Position numbers and translations under genes: made by a program. DNA of 64,000 nt. Origin: Amycolatopsis albispora (GTDB lineage Bacteria > Actinomycetota > Actinomycetes > Mycobacteriales > Pseudonocardiaceae). This document shows positions 7,873-16,320 of the stretch, piece by piece. Under the pieces are notes generated by a model. That model had not been told where the DNA came from and ran no database searches. It saw only the letters and a program-made list of their open reading frames with translations. Numbering within the stretch: the stretch's first letter is position 1; each line of letters begins with the position of its first letter. The DNA is taken from positions 496,001 to 560,000 of the forward strand of contig NZ_CP015163.1 of the NCBI RefSeq assembly GCF_003312875.1, read 5' to 3'.

Positions 7873-8760
7873 TCAGCCCTTGACGGCGCCGGACATGATG
7901 CCGCCGACGATCTGGCGGCCGAACAGCAGGAAGATCGCGAGCACCGGCACCGTGGCCAGCGTCGCGGCGGTGAGCACCAGGGTGTAGTCGGTGGTGTACC
8001 CGCTGGCGAGCGTGTTCAGCGCGGTCTGCACGGTGGGGTTCTCCGGCACCAGCACCACCAGCGGCCAGAAGAAGTCGTTCCACGCCTGCATGAAGGTGAA
8101 CAGCCCGAGCACCGCCGCCGCCGGCCGGGCCGCGGGCAACGCCACGTGCCAGAACAGCCGCAACGTACCGCAACCGTCCATCCGGCCCGCTTCGAGCAGC
8201 TCGTCCGGGATGGCCCGCTCGAAGTACTGCCGCATGAAGAACACCCCGAACGCCGTCACCAGGCCCGGCACGATCACCGCGTGGATCTGGCCTGCCCAGC
8301 CGAACTCGCTCATCATCATGTAGAGCGGGATCACGCCGAGCTCGGTCGGGATCGCCTGGGTCGCGATGATCACCAGCAGCAGCACGTTGCGCCCGCGGAA
8401 GCGCAGCTTGGCGAAGGCGAACCCGGCCAGGGTGGAGAACAGCACCACCGAGAAGGTGATCGTGCCCGACACCACGATCGAGTTGGTCAGCGCCAGCGCG
8501 AAATCGGTGGTGTCGAAGACCCGGGCGATGTTCTCGAAGAGGTGGCCACCCGGCACCAGCACCGGCGGCACGGAGTCGATCGCGTCCGGTGTCTGCGAGG
8601 ACACCACGAGCGACCAGTACACCGGGAAGGCCGAACCGGCCAGCACCGCGATCAGCCCGGCGTACACCCACGGTCCCGCGACCCGCCCGGCCAGCCGGCG
8701 CGCCCGGCCCCGCGCCCCGGCGGGCGGCGCCGGCGCGGGTGGATCCAGCACAGCAGTCAT
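7873..8760 (-). CDS. ABC sugar transporter permease (MalG type)
   Basis: An inner-membrane permease of 295 residues with six predicted helices. The cytoplasmic loop that docks the ATPase is EAGRMDGCGTLRLFWHVALP, close to the EAA-x3-G consensus. It is typical of the CUT1 family, in which this subunit pairs with a MalF-type partner; that partner is the adjacent upstream gene, 7 bases away. The Pro/Ala-rich N terminus (about residues 5-25) is a normal cytosolic extension in actinobacteria. Confidence 0.92.
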   Translation of the reverse strand: MTAVLDPPAPAPPAGARGRARRLAGRVAGPWVYAGLIAVLAGSAFPVYWSLVVSSQTPDAIDSVPPVLVPGGHLFENIARVFDTTDFALALTNSIVVSGTITFSVVLFSTLAGFAFAKLRFRGRNVLLLVIIATQAIPTELGVIPLYMMMSEFGWAGQIHAVIVPGLVTAFGVFFMRQYFERAIPDELLEAGRMDGCGTLRLFWHVALPAARPAAAVLGLFTFMQAWNDFFWPLVVLVPENPTVQTALNTLASGYTTDYTLVLTAATLATVPVLAIFLLFGRQIVGGIMSGAVKG

Positions 8761-8767
8761 GGTTTCC

Positions 8768-9688
8768 TCAATCCGTCTGGATTCGTTTGGTCACCAGGTA
8801 ACCCAGGCCGGCCACGAGGATCGTCGCGATCGCCAGCACGATCGCGATCGCCGAGCTGTAGCCGAAGTCCCAGTTGCTGAAGCCCTGCTCGTACAGGTAC
8901 AGCGCGACGGTCTGGAACTGCCGGTCCGAACCACCGGTCGCCGCCGCGGTGCCGGGGTTGAACAGCAGCGGTTCGGCGAGCAGCCGCATGTTGCCGGTGG
9001 TCGCGATGATCGTGGAGAAGATGATCTGCGGTCGCAGCAGCGGCACGGTGATCCGCCAGAACTGCTGCCAGTTCCTGGCTCCGTCCAGGGTGGCCGCTTC
9101 GTACATGCTCGGCGGGATCGCCTGCATGGACGCCAGGAAGATCAGCGCGTGGTAGCCGGTCCAGCGCCACACCACCATGGTGGCGATGGCGACGTGCGAG
9201 CTGGCGGTGCCGGCCTGCCAGTCGATGTGGCCGGCGCCGAACAGGTCCAGCCCCCAGTTGATCAGGCCGAAGTCCCGGCCGAACAGCTGGGCGAAGATGA
9301 TCGTCACCGCGGCCACCGAGGTGACGTTCGGCAGGATCACGCCCATCCTGAACAGCGTGCGCGTGCGGACCTTGCGGTTGAGCAGCTGTGCGATCCACAG
9401 TGCGAACAGGATCTGGGGGATCGTGGTCAGCAGCCACAGGCTCAGCGTGTTGCCCATGGCGTTCCAGAAGTACGGATCGGCGAACAGCACCTGGTAGTTG
9501 TCCAGCCCGATGAAGGACGCGCCGTCGGCGTCGAGCAGGCTGCGCTGCTGCAGCGACACCCAGATCGTGTACAGCAGGGGGAACAGCCCGAAGACACCGA
9601 AGATCAGGAAGTACGGCGCCACATAGGCGTACGGCGCGAACCTGGTGTCCCACCGGTGCCTTCGCGCTGTCCGGTCCAGTGCCGTCAT
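8768..9688 (-). CDS. ABC sugar transporter permease (MalF type)
   Basis: A 306-residue CUT1 permease. Helices include YVAPYFLIFGVFGLFPLLYT near the N terminus and AIAIVLAIATILVAGLGYLV at the C terminus. The EAA-like loop is YEAATLDGARNWQQFWRITV. It starts 4 bases after the binding-protein gene stop, so translation is coupled in the operon. No ATPase gene is present; in actinobacteria such importers are typically powered by a shared MsiK-type ATPase encoded elsewhere. Confidence 0.92.
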   Translation of the reverse strand: MTALDRTARRHRWDTRFAPYAYVAPYFLIFGVFGLFPLLYTIWVSLQQRSLLDADGASFIGLDNYQVLFADPYFWNAMGNTLSLWLLTTIPQILFALWIAQLLNRKVRTRTLFRMGVILPNVTSVAAVTIIFAQLFGRDFGLINWGLDLFGAGHIDWQAGTASSHVAIATMVVWRWTGYHALIFLASMQAIPPSMYEAATLDGARNWQQFWRITVPLLRPQIIFSTIIATTGNMRLLAEPLLFNPGTAAATGGSDRQFQTVALYLYEQGFSNWDFGYSSAIAIVLAIATILVAGLGYLVTKRIQTD

Positions 9689-9692
9689 CGGG

Positions 9693-10955
9693 TCAGCTCG
9701 TCAGTTTCTGGACGTCGCCGACGAACTGGTTCCAGGCGTCCTCGCCGTTCTGCTTGCCCTGCTCGACGCGTTGCATCGCGTTGCCGATCGCGGTCTGCAC
9801 GTCACCGGCCTTCGGGCCCTGGTACTGCGGCTTGAGGTTCTTGGCCGCGTCGGTGAACAGCTGGCCCACCGGGGCGTCGTTGAAGAACGGATTCCGGTAG
9901 TTCACGATGGCCGGGTCCTCGTACAGCTTCGGCGTCGAGGGCAGCAGCCCGGAACTGGTGAACACCTTGGCCTGCTGCTCGGGCGCGGTGAGCCAGGTGG
10001 CCAGCTCGACGGCCTTGTCGACGTTCTTGCCCTGCTTGGGAATCGTCAGGTATGAGCCGCCCCAGTTGCCACCGCCACCGGGCACGGAGGTGACGTCCCA
10101 CTTTCCCGCGGTCTCCGGTGCCTGGTCCTTGATCTTGGCCATCTGCCAGGCCGGGCAGGTCACGGTGGCGAACTGGCCCTGCTTGAACCCCGTGTTCCAG
10201 ACCGGTGTCGAGTAGAGCAGCTTCGCCGACAGGTCGGCACGCACGCCGTCGACCACGAGATCCCAGCCCTGCTTGAGGTCCGGGTTGGCGCCCACGGTGA
10301 GGTTGTCGGACCTGTCGTAGTAGCCGACGGGTGCCTGGCCGACGATCGCGTTGAGCACGGTCGGACCGCCGTCGAACCACTTCACGCCCGCGGGGGCGCT
10401 GGCCTGGAACCGCTTGCCCGCGGCCATGAACTCCTGCCACGTCGGCCAGAGCGCGGCGACCTGTGCGCGGTCCGACGGCAGCCCGGCGGCTTCCAGCAGG
10501 TCGCGGCGGTAGCAGATGGCCAGGCCACCGACGTCGGTGCCGTAGCCGATCTGCTGGCCCTCCTTGCCGAGCGAGGCCTCCCACTTCCACGGCAGCCAGC
10601 GTTCCCTGAGCTGGTCACCGCCCTTGGTGTTCAGGTCGACGAACTTGTCCGGGGTGTCCTTGAACTGGGCGATGTAGCCGCTGTCGACCGCCTCGATGTC
10701 CGCGGCACCGTTGTTGGTCGCCAGGTGCGCGGCCAGGTTCTTGTGGTGGTCGGAGTAGGAGGCGGTGCGGTCCTGGATTTCGATGTCCGGGTGCGTGCTC
10801 GCGTACTCCTTGAGCAGTTCGGTGTAGCCGAAATTGCCGAACAGGCCGATGGTGAGCTTGGTTTTGCCGCCGGCGCCGGATTCACCGCCGCAGCCGGCGA
10901 GCATCGTGCCGGTCACCAGCGCGGCGCAGACGAGCGCCATTGTTTTGGAGCGCAT
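9693..10955 (-). CDS. Extracellular sugar-binding lipoprotein of ABC transporter
   Basis: A family 1 solute-binding protein of 420 residues. The signal peptide MRSKTMALVCAALVTGTML ends in a lipobox (LAGC), so the mature protein should be lipid-anchored outside the membrane. The first strand TKLTIGLFGNFGYTELLKEY and the region around VGGLAICYRRDLLEAAGLP are typical of CUT1 binding proteins. It is the first gene of the uptake operon and divergent from the LacI regulator. Weak promoter elements can be drawn upstream on the minus strand (TTGACG at 11083-11088 and TGTCAT at 11059-11064, spacer 18). Confidence 0.92.
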   Translation of the reverse strand: MRSKTMALVCAALVTGTMLAGCGGESGAGGKTKLTIGLFGNFGYTELLKEYASTHPDIEIQDRTASYSDHHKNLAAHLATNNGAADIEAVDSGYIAQFKDTPDKFVDLNTKGGDQLRERWLPWKWEASLGKEGQQIGYGTDVGGLAICYRRDLLEAAGLPSDRAQVAALWPTWQEFMAAGKRFQASAPAGVKWFDGGPTVLNAIVGQAPVGYYDRSDNLTVGANPDLKQGWDLVVDGVRADLSAKLLYSTPVWNTGFKQGQFATVTCPAWQMAKIKDQAPETAGKWDVTSVPGGGGNWGGSYLTIPKQGKNVDKAVELATWLTAPEQQAKVFTSSGLLPSTPKLYEDPAIVNYRNPFFNDAPVGQLFTDAAKNLKPQYQGPKAGDVQTAIGNAMQRVEQGKQNGEDAWNQFVGDVQKLTS

Positions 10956-11091
10956 CGAAGGCCTCCGTTTGTTTTGGGGCGCGTTTCAGCCGGAAAACGC
11001 GTTGACGGGCAGCCGATACGCGGCTCTCACACCGGCGGGCCCGAGCTGTGTGGCGTCCATGACAGCGGGGTGAACCGAGATCCGTCAAGTA

Positions 11092-11105
11092 ACAAAACGG
11101 TAACC
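11092..11105. promoter_or_regulatory. Degenerate LacI operator upstream of uptake operon
   Basis: ACAAAACGGTAACC matches the better site TGTAAACGGTTACA (reverse of 11158-11171) at 9 of 14 positions and lies next to the presumed -35 of the divergent uptake operon. It may be a second binding site of the LacI regulator. Weak evidence. Confidence 0.35.
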
Positions 11106-11126
11106 AGGCGAGTTGATCCACCGGCC

Positions 11127-11171
11127 TTGACTAGGGCGCGGGGGCTGCCTAGGTTTATGTAACCGTTTACA
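11127..11171 (+). promoter_or_regulatory. Promoter and LacI-type operator of the regulator gene
   Basis: TTGACT at 11127-11132 and TAGGTT at 11150-11155 are separated by exactly 17 bases, a good sigma-70-like promoter. TGTAACCGTTTACA at 11158-11171, with perfect TGTAA/TTACA arms around the central CpG, sits at the expected transcription start. This position predicts autorepression by the LacI-family protein, with AAGGGGAGG (11174-11182) serving as ribosome-binding site. Confidence 0.7.
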
Positions 11172-11187
11172 GTGAAGGGGAGGCCGG

Positions 11188-12219
11188 ATGGCGACCGGGC
11201 GCGAGATCGCCGAGTTGTGCGGCGTGTCCGTGGCCACCGTGTCGCGGGTGTTCAACCAGCCGGAAACGGTCAACGAAGAGACCAGGGAACGTGTTCTGCG
11301 GGTCGCCAGGGAACTGGATTACCGGCCCAACGAATCCGCGCGTGCGTTGTCGACGAAACAGTCCACGATGATCGGCCTGGTGTGGGATACCGATCATCGC
11401 AGGCCGGGCTGGCGGCACCCGTATCTGCAGGATCTGCTGATCGGGCTGAAATCCGCGCTCAGCGCACACGGGTACCACCTGCTCATGCTGGCCACCAGCG
11501 GCGACTCCCGTGACGTCGGCGCGTCGCTCGCCGATCCGGTCGGCTACGTGAACATGGCCCGCCGCCACCACCTCGGCGGGCTGGTGCTGATCGACAGCGG
11601 TTCCGACGCGGAGGCGTTCGAAGCCTTCGCGCAGTCGGGTGTTCCGTGTGTCGCGGTCGATGTTGCCGTCGACGGACCGAACGCCACGTATGTCATGTCG
11701 GACAACGCCGCCGGTGCCATGTCGGCCGTCCGCCACCTCGCCGGGCTCGGCCATGCGCGGATCGCCACGATCACCGGCCCGCCGGGAAACCAGCCCGCCG
11801 AGGCGCGGATTTCCGGGTACCGCAAGGCAATGCGGGAGTGCGGTGCCGAGTTGCGTGAGGACTACGTGGTCACCGGGGACTTCTACCGGGCCAGCGGAAC
11901 CGCCGCGATGCGACGGCTCCTCGCCCTGGACGAACCGCCCACGGCCGTGTTCGCGGCCAGCGACGAGATGGCGGTCGGCGCGTTGCTCGCCGCCAGGGCC
12001 GCGGGGCTGCGCGTCCCGGACGACCTGGCGCTCGTCGGTTTCGACGACATCGAGGTCGCGTCCGTGGTCGATCCGGCGCTGACCACGGTGGCGCAGGACA
12101 AGCCGGGGTTCGGGGTGGCCGCGGCCAAGGCGGTGATGGCCATGATCACCGGTGTCGGCCGCGAGGGCCCGGTGATCCTGCCAACCCGGTTGGTCGTCAG
12201 GGATTCCTGCGGTTCCTGA
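11188..12219 (+). CDS. LacI-family transcriptional regulator
   Basis: A sugar-responsive repressor of 343 residues. The N-terminal helix-turn-helix and hinge are clear (IAELCGVSVATVSRVFNQPE, then RELDYRPNESARALST), followed by a periplasmic-binding-protein-like effector domain (YVMSDNAAGAMSAVRHLAGLGH, FAASDEMAVGALLAA). The ATG at 11188 follows AAGGGGAGG. Divergence from the ABC/GH1 operon and the operator at its own promoter indicate that it controls that uptake locus and itself. Confidence 0.92.
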   Translation: MATGREIAELCGVSVATVSRVFNQPETVNEETRERVLRVARELDYRPNESARALSTKQSTMIGLVWDTDHRRPGWRHPYLQDLLIGLKSALSAHGYHLLMLATSGDSRDVGASLADPVGYVNMARRHHLGGLVLIDSGSDAEAFEAFAQSGVPCVAVDVAVDGPNATYVMSDNAAGAMSAVRHLAGLGHARIATITGPPGNQPAEARISGYRKAMRECGAELREDYVVTGDFYRASGTAAMRRLLALDEPPTAVFAASDEMAVGALLAARAAGLRVPDDLALVGFDDIEVASVVDPALTTVAQDKPGFGVAAAKAVMAMITGVGREGPVILPTRLVVRDSCGS

Positions 12220-12234
12220 ACCCGCCACCGGTTG

Positions 12235-12672
12235 TCAGGTGCGTGTCCAGGCGCCGAGCACCAGCAGGGTCTTGGTGCCCGCGATGGAGCCACCGGCGCG
12301 CAACTGGTCGATGACCTGCTGCAGGTGTGCCACGTCCCGGACGCGGACCTGCACGAGCGCGTCCGGGTCGCCCGCGATCGTGTAGATGGCGGCCACCTCG
12401 GGCAGCACGCTCGCGCTCCCGACGATGTCCGCCACCCGCGTTGTGCCCGCGTACCGCACCTCGGTGAACGCCTCGACGCCCCAGCCGAGCTTCGTGTGGT
12501 CGACCTGCACGGTGAACCCGGTGATCACGCCGGTCTCCTGCAGCCGGTTCACCCGCCGCTTCACCGCCGCCACGGAGAGCCCGACGATGCCCGCCATGTC
12601 CGAGTAGGTCCGCCGCCCGTCTTCCCGCAGCAGGGTGATCAGCCGACGGTCGATCTCGTCGGGTTCCGCCAT
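12235..12672 (-). CDS. Lrp/AsnC-family transcriptional regulator
   Basis: A 145-residue amino-acid-responsive regulator. The N-terminal winged helix is EIDRRLITLLREDGRRTYSD followed by VAAVKRRVNRLQETGVI; the C-terminal ligand-binding RAM domain runs from about residue 65 (EVRYAGTTRVADIV, IYTIAGDPDALVQV). It is divergent from the indolepyruvate oxidoreductase gene across a 152-base region with an inverted repeat, so control of amino-acid degradation is likely. Its effector (aromatic or branched amino acid) is inferred only. Confidence 0.9.
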   Translation of the reverse strand: MAEPDEIDRRLITLLREDGRRTYSDMAGIVGLSVAAVKRRVNRLQETGVITGFTVQVDHTKLGWGVEAFTEVRYAGTTRVADIVGSASVLPEVAAIYTIAGDPDALVQVRVRDVAHLQQVIDQLRAGGSIAGTKTLLVLGAWTRT

Positions 12673-12698
12673 GATGGCACTCCTCGCGCAAAATTATT

Positions 12699-12730
12699 CA
12701 AACGGACCGGGCAAATTGAGGTTCCGTTTG
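12699..12730. promoter_or_regulatory. Inverted repeat between lrp-type gene and oxidoreductase gene
   Basis: CAAACGGA at 12699-12706 and TCCGTTTG at 12723-12730 form perfect 8-base arms separated by 16 bases, in the otherwise AT-richer stretch between the two divergent starts. The geometry suits an Lrp-family binding site. Confidence 0.5.
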
Positions 12731-12824
12731 CGTGTTGACCGCATCTTCCCCGATGTTGCTTGCGTGCGCAGCGGCGGATCCTCTCCACTGGGCCTACCCG
12801 TACGCCCGGCTGAAGGAGGCCCCG

Positions 12825-15800
12825 TTGACCGTCCCCACCACGGTGACCCTCGACGACCGCTACGCCGCCGAGCGCGGCCGGGCGCTCCTCACCGGGATCC
12901 AGGCCCTGGTCCGCCTCACCCTCGAGCAGCGCCGCCTGGACACCGAGCGCGGCTTCGACACCCGGGTCTTCGTCTCCGGTTACCAGGGCTCGCCGCTGGG
13001 CGGACTGGATTCCGAACTGGTGCGGTCCAAGCGCTTCCTCGACCCCGCGGGCGTGGTTTTCCAGCCGGGGGTGAACGAGGAACTCGCCGCCACCGCCGTC
13101 GCCGGGACCCAGACGCTCGGACAGCTGCCCGGGCGACGGCACGACGGCGTCACGGGGTTCTGGTACGGCAAGAACCCCGGCCTCGACCGCGCGGCGGACG
13201 CGATCCGGCACGGCAACCTCGCCGGCACCGCGACCCTCGGCGGCGCCGTCGCGATCATCGGTGACGACCCGGCGTCGAAGTCGTCCACCGTGCCGAGTTC
13301 GTGTGAGCCGATGGCGCAGAGCCTGGGCACGCCGCTGCTCGCGCCCGGCACGGTCGGGGAAATCATCGAACTCGGGCTGCACGCCGTCGCGTTGTCTCGT
13401 GCGTCGGGCCTGTGGACCGGGCTGAAGATCGTGGCGGACAACGCCGACGCCTCCGCCACCATCGACGTCGGCGGCCTGCGGCTGGGCATCCCGATGCCGC
13501 CCGCGCAACCCCGTCCCACCGCGGGCGCGCTCGTCGGGCCCGCCGCGCTCGACGCCGAGCACGACCTGCTCACCCGGCGACTCGACCTCGCCCGCGCCTA
13601 CGCCCGCGAAACCGGGCTCAACCGGGCCGTGTTCGCGCCCGCGGGTGCGCGGTTCGGCGTGCTCGCCAGCGGCACCGGCTTCGCGGTCCTTCAGCGCGCG
13701 CTCGACGACCTCGGGCTCGACGAGGCGGCCATGGAGCACCTCGGGATCCGGCTGATCCGGCTCGCGATGCCGTGGCCGATCGACGCCGAGGAACTGCGGC
13801 GGCTCACCGCGGACCTCGACGAGGTGCTGGTGGTCGAGGACAAGGTGCCGTTCCTGGAGGAGCACCTCAAAGCGGCGCTCTACCGGGTGCCGGGCGCGCC
13901 GCTGGTGGTCGGGCGGTTCGACGAGCGGAACCGGCCGCTGCTCACCGCGCGGGGGCAGCTCTCGGCCGAGGACGTCGCGCGGGCCGTGGCCGCGCGTGCC
14001 GGGCACGAGCGGTTGCCGCGCACGGCGACGGTGCACCTGTCGGCGATCGAGCCGCGCAGGCCCGCGCGCATCGGGCTGCCGATGGCCGGTGCGGCGCGCA
14101 CCCCGTACTTCTGCTCGGGCTGCCCGCACAACACCTCCACCAGGACCGCCGACGGGACGCTGGTCGGTGTCGGGATCGGCTGCCACACCATGATCGCGAT
14201 CGACAGCACGGGCCGCGGCACGCAGATCGGCCTGACGCAGATGGGCGGCGAGGGCGCGCAGTGGCTCGGCCTCGCCCCGTTCACCGACGACCGGCACTTC
14301 GTGCAGAACCTCGGCGACGGGACCTTCCACCACTCCGGTTCACTGGCGATCCGGCAGGCCGTGGCAGGTGGGGCGAGGATGACCTACAAGCTGCTCTACA
14401 ACGACGCCGTCGCGATGACCGGCGGGCAGCAGGCGATCGGGCGGTTGTCCGTCCCGGAGATCACCCGGCTGCTCGCCACCGAGGGCGTTCGCCGGATCAT
14501 CGTCACCGCGGACGACCCCGCCAAGTACCGCGGTGTCACGCTCGACCCGATCGCGTCGGTGCGGCACCGCGACCAGTTCGCCGAGGCGGAGGCCGAGCTG
14601 GCGGCGGTCGACGGGGTCACCGTGCTGATCCACGACGACCGTTGCGCCGCCGAGGAGCGACGGCTGCGCAAGCGCGGCAAGCTGCCCACCCCGGCCGGGA
14701 AAGTCGTGATCAACGAGCGGGTGTGCGAGGGCTGCGGGGACTGCGGGGACCAGTCGACCTGCCTGTCGGTGCAGCCCGTGGCGACGGAGTTCGGCCGCAA
14801 GACACGCATCCACCAGCCCTCGTGCAACTCGGACTTCTCCTGCCTGAAGGGCGACTGCCCGTCGTTCCTGCTCGTGGAGCCGGGAACGGTGGAACGTTCC
14901 GTGCCGCCGCTGCCGGTCGCGCTGACCGAGCCCGAGCCGCGTTTCGACGACGACCAGACGCTGATCCGGATGCCGGGCATCGGCGGCACCGGGGTGGTCA
15001 CCGCCTCGCAGATCCTGCAGATGGCCGCGCACCTGGACGGGCGGTTCGCCGCGGGGCTGGAGCAGGTGGGGCTGGCGCAGAAGGGCGGCCCGGTCGTCTC
15101 CGACATCCGGATCGCCAAGCAGCCGGTCCGGGGCGCGCTGCGGGCCTCGCGCGGCACCGCCGACGTCCTCATCGGCTTCGACGTCCTCGGTGCGGCCGAA
15201 GCGGCGAACCTCGCCGTGGCACGGACCGGGCACGCGGTCGCGGTGCTGAACACCGCGATCGTGCCGACGGCGGCGATGGTCAGCGGCCGGGTGCCGCTGC
15301 CGGGGACCGCGGACGAGGCGGTCGGGCAGATCGCCGATGCGGTGGGCGAGGTGGTCGCGATCGACGCGCAATCGCTGGCCGAGGCCCTGTTCGGCGACCA
15401 CATGCCGACCAACATGGTGTTGCTCGGTGCCGCGTACCAGTCCGGCTGCCTGCCGGTGTCCGCGGAGTCGATGGAGGAGGCGATCCGGCTGAACGGCGCC
15501 GCGGTCGAGCAGACCCTGGCCGCGTTCCGCTGGGGCCGGGCCGCGGTGCTGGACCCCGTCGCGGTGCGGGAGGCGGCGCAGCCGCGGGTCGCTGGGTCGC
15601 GGGCCGAAGGGCTCGACGAGGTGCTGGCGGTCCGGGTCGACGACCTCGCCGGATACCAGGACGCGGTGCTGGCCGGTCGCTACGCGGCCGAGGTGCGCCG
15701 GGTCGCCGCGCTGGTGGACGGTGTCGATCCCGACGGCCGGATCGCCGTCGCCTACGCCCGCGGGCTGCACCGGCTGCTGGCGTACAAGGACGAGTACGAG

Positions 15801-16223
15801 GTCGCGCGGCTGCACCTCGATCCGGTCGAGAAGGCCCGGCGTGACGCCGAATTCGGGCCGGACGCGAAGGTTTCGGTGCTGCTGCACCCGCCGGTGCTGC
15901 GTGCGCTGGGCATGAAGAACAAGATCCGGCTGTCCGGGCGTACCGCGGAGGCGGCGTTCCGCGGACTGCGGGCGATGAAAGGCTTGCGCGGCACCGCTTT
16001 CGACGTCTTCGGTTACGCGAAGGTCCGCCGGGTGGAGCGCCGGTTGGTCGCCGAGTACCAGGCGTTCGTGCGGGCAGCGCTGGAGCGGCTCACCGCGGAA
16101 AACCTCGACCGGGTGGTGGCGATCGTCGAGCTGGCCGAGGAAGTCAAGGGGTACGAGAAGATCAAGCTCGCCACCATCGAACGTTTCCGGGCGAAAGCCG
16201 CCGAAGCCCTGGGTGCCCTCTGA
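12825..16223 (+). CDS. Indolepyruvate:ferredoxin oxidoreductase family, fused subunits
   Basis: Oxidatively decarboxylates an aryl- or branched 2-oxoacid to its acyl-CoA using thiamine diphosphate and ferredoxin. The TTG at 12825 is preferred over earlier in-frame starts because AAGGAGG lies 5 bases upstream and the protein then begins VTLDDRYAAERGRALLTGIQALVRL-like as in the family; length 1132 residues. N-terminal pyrimidine-binding domain; FCSGCPHNTS near residue 425; TPP-binding GIGCHTM; a cysteine cluster near residue 632 (CEGCGDCGDQSTC) for an iron-sulfur centre; and the gamma-type domain (MPGIGGTGVVTAS) near residue 719. Divergent from an Lrp regulator, consistent with amino-acid catabolism. 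Confidence 0.88.
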   Translation: MTVPTTVTLDDRYAAERGRALLTGIQALVRLTLEQRRLDTERGFDTRVFVSGYQGSPLGGLDSELVRSKRFLDPAGVVFQPGVNEELAATAVAGTQTLGQLPGRRHDGVTGFWYGKNPGLDRAADAIRHGNLAGTATLGGAVAIIGDDPASKSSTVPSSCEPMAQSLGTPLLAPGTVGEIIELGLHAVALSRASGLWTGLKIVADNADASATIDVGGLRLGIPMPPAQPRPTAGALVGPAALDAEHDLLTRRLDLARAYARETGLNRAVFAPAGARFGVLASGTGFAVLQRALDDLGLDEAAMEHLGIRLIRLAMPWPIDAEELRRLTADLDEVLVVEDKVPFLEEHLKAALYRVPGAPLVVGRFDERNRPLLTARGQLSAEDVARAVAARAGHERLPRTATVHLSAIEPRRPARIGLPMAGAARTPYFCSGCPHNTSTRTADGTLVGVGIGCHTMIAIDSTGRGTQIGLTQMGGEGAQWLGLAPFTDDRHFVQNLGDGTFHHSGSLAIRQAVAGGARMTYKLLYNDAVAMTGGQQAIGRLSVPEITRLLATEGVRRIIVTADDPAKYRGVTLDPIASVRHRDQFAEAEAELAAVDGVTVLIHDDRCAAEERRLRKRGKLPTPAGKVVINERVCEGCGDCGDQSTCLSVQPVATEFGRKTRIHQPSCNSDFSCLKGDCPSFLLVEPGTVERSVPPLPVALTEPEPRFDDDQTLIRMPGIGGTGVVTASQILQMAAHLDGRFAAGLEQVGLAQKGGPVVSDIRIAKQPVRGALRASRGTADVLIGFDVLGAAEAANLAVARTGHAVAVLNTAIVPTAAMVSGRVPLPGTADEAVGQIADAVGEVVAIDAQSLAEALFGDHMPTNMVLLGAAYQSGCLPVSAESMEEAIRLNGAAVEQTLAAFRWGRAAVLDPVAVREAAQPRVAGSRAEGLDEVLAVRVDDLAGYQDAVLAGRYAAEVRRVAALVDGVDPDGRIAVAYARGLHRLLAYKDEYEVARLHLDPVEKARRDAEFGPDAKVSVLLHPPVLRALGMKNKIRLSGRTAEAAFRGLRAMKGLRGTAFDVFGYAKVRRVERRLVAEYQAFVRAALERLTAENLDRVVAIVELAEEVKGYEKIKLATIERFRAKAAEALGAL

Positions 16224-16320
16224 AATTCGAGCGCGCTACTTGAGTATGCCGTGGGGGCATGGTTTCCACTGGACCCGTTGACGGAGATCAATCGGGCTGG
16301 TTGAAGCAAAGGGGCGGTAC

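Noticed and set aside
10956..11187. CebR box in front of the ABC/GH1 uptake operon.
   Set aside because: No TGGGAGCGCTCCCA or close variant is there; the operator belongs to another LacI type.
12639..14333. A 564-codon open frame on the minus strand opposite the indolepyruvate oxidoreductase gene, and similar long antisense frames opposite other genes (for example 22880-25471 and 25632-27836).
   Set aside because: Their translations are rich in Arg, Gly, His and Val with no domain pattern, and they mirror codon positions of strong sense genes; this is a GC-rich shadow effect.
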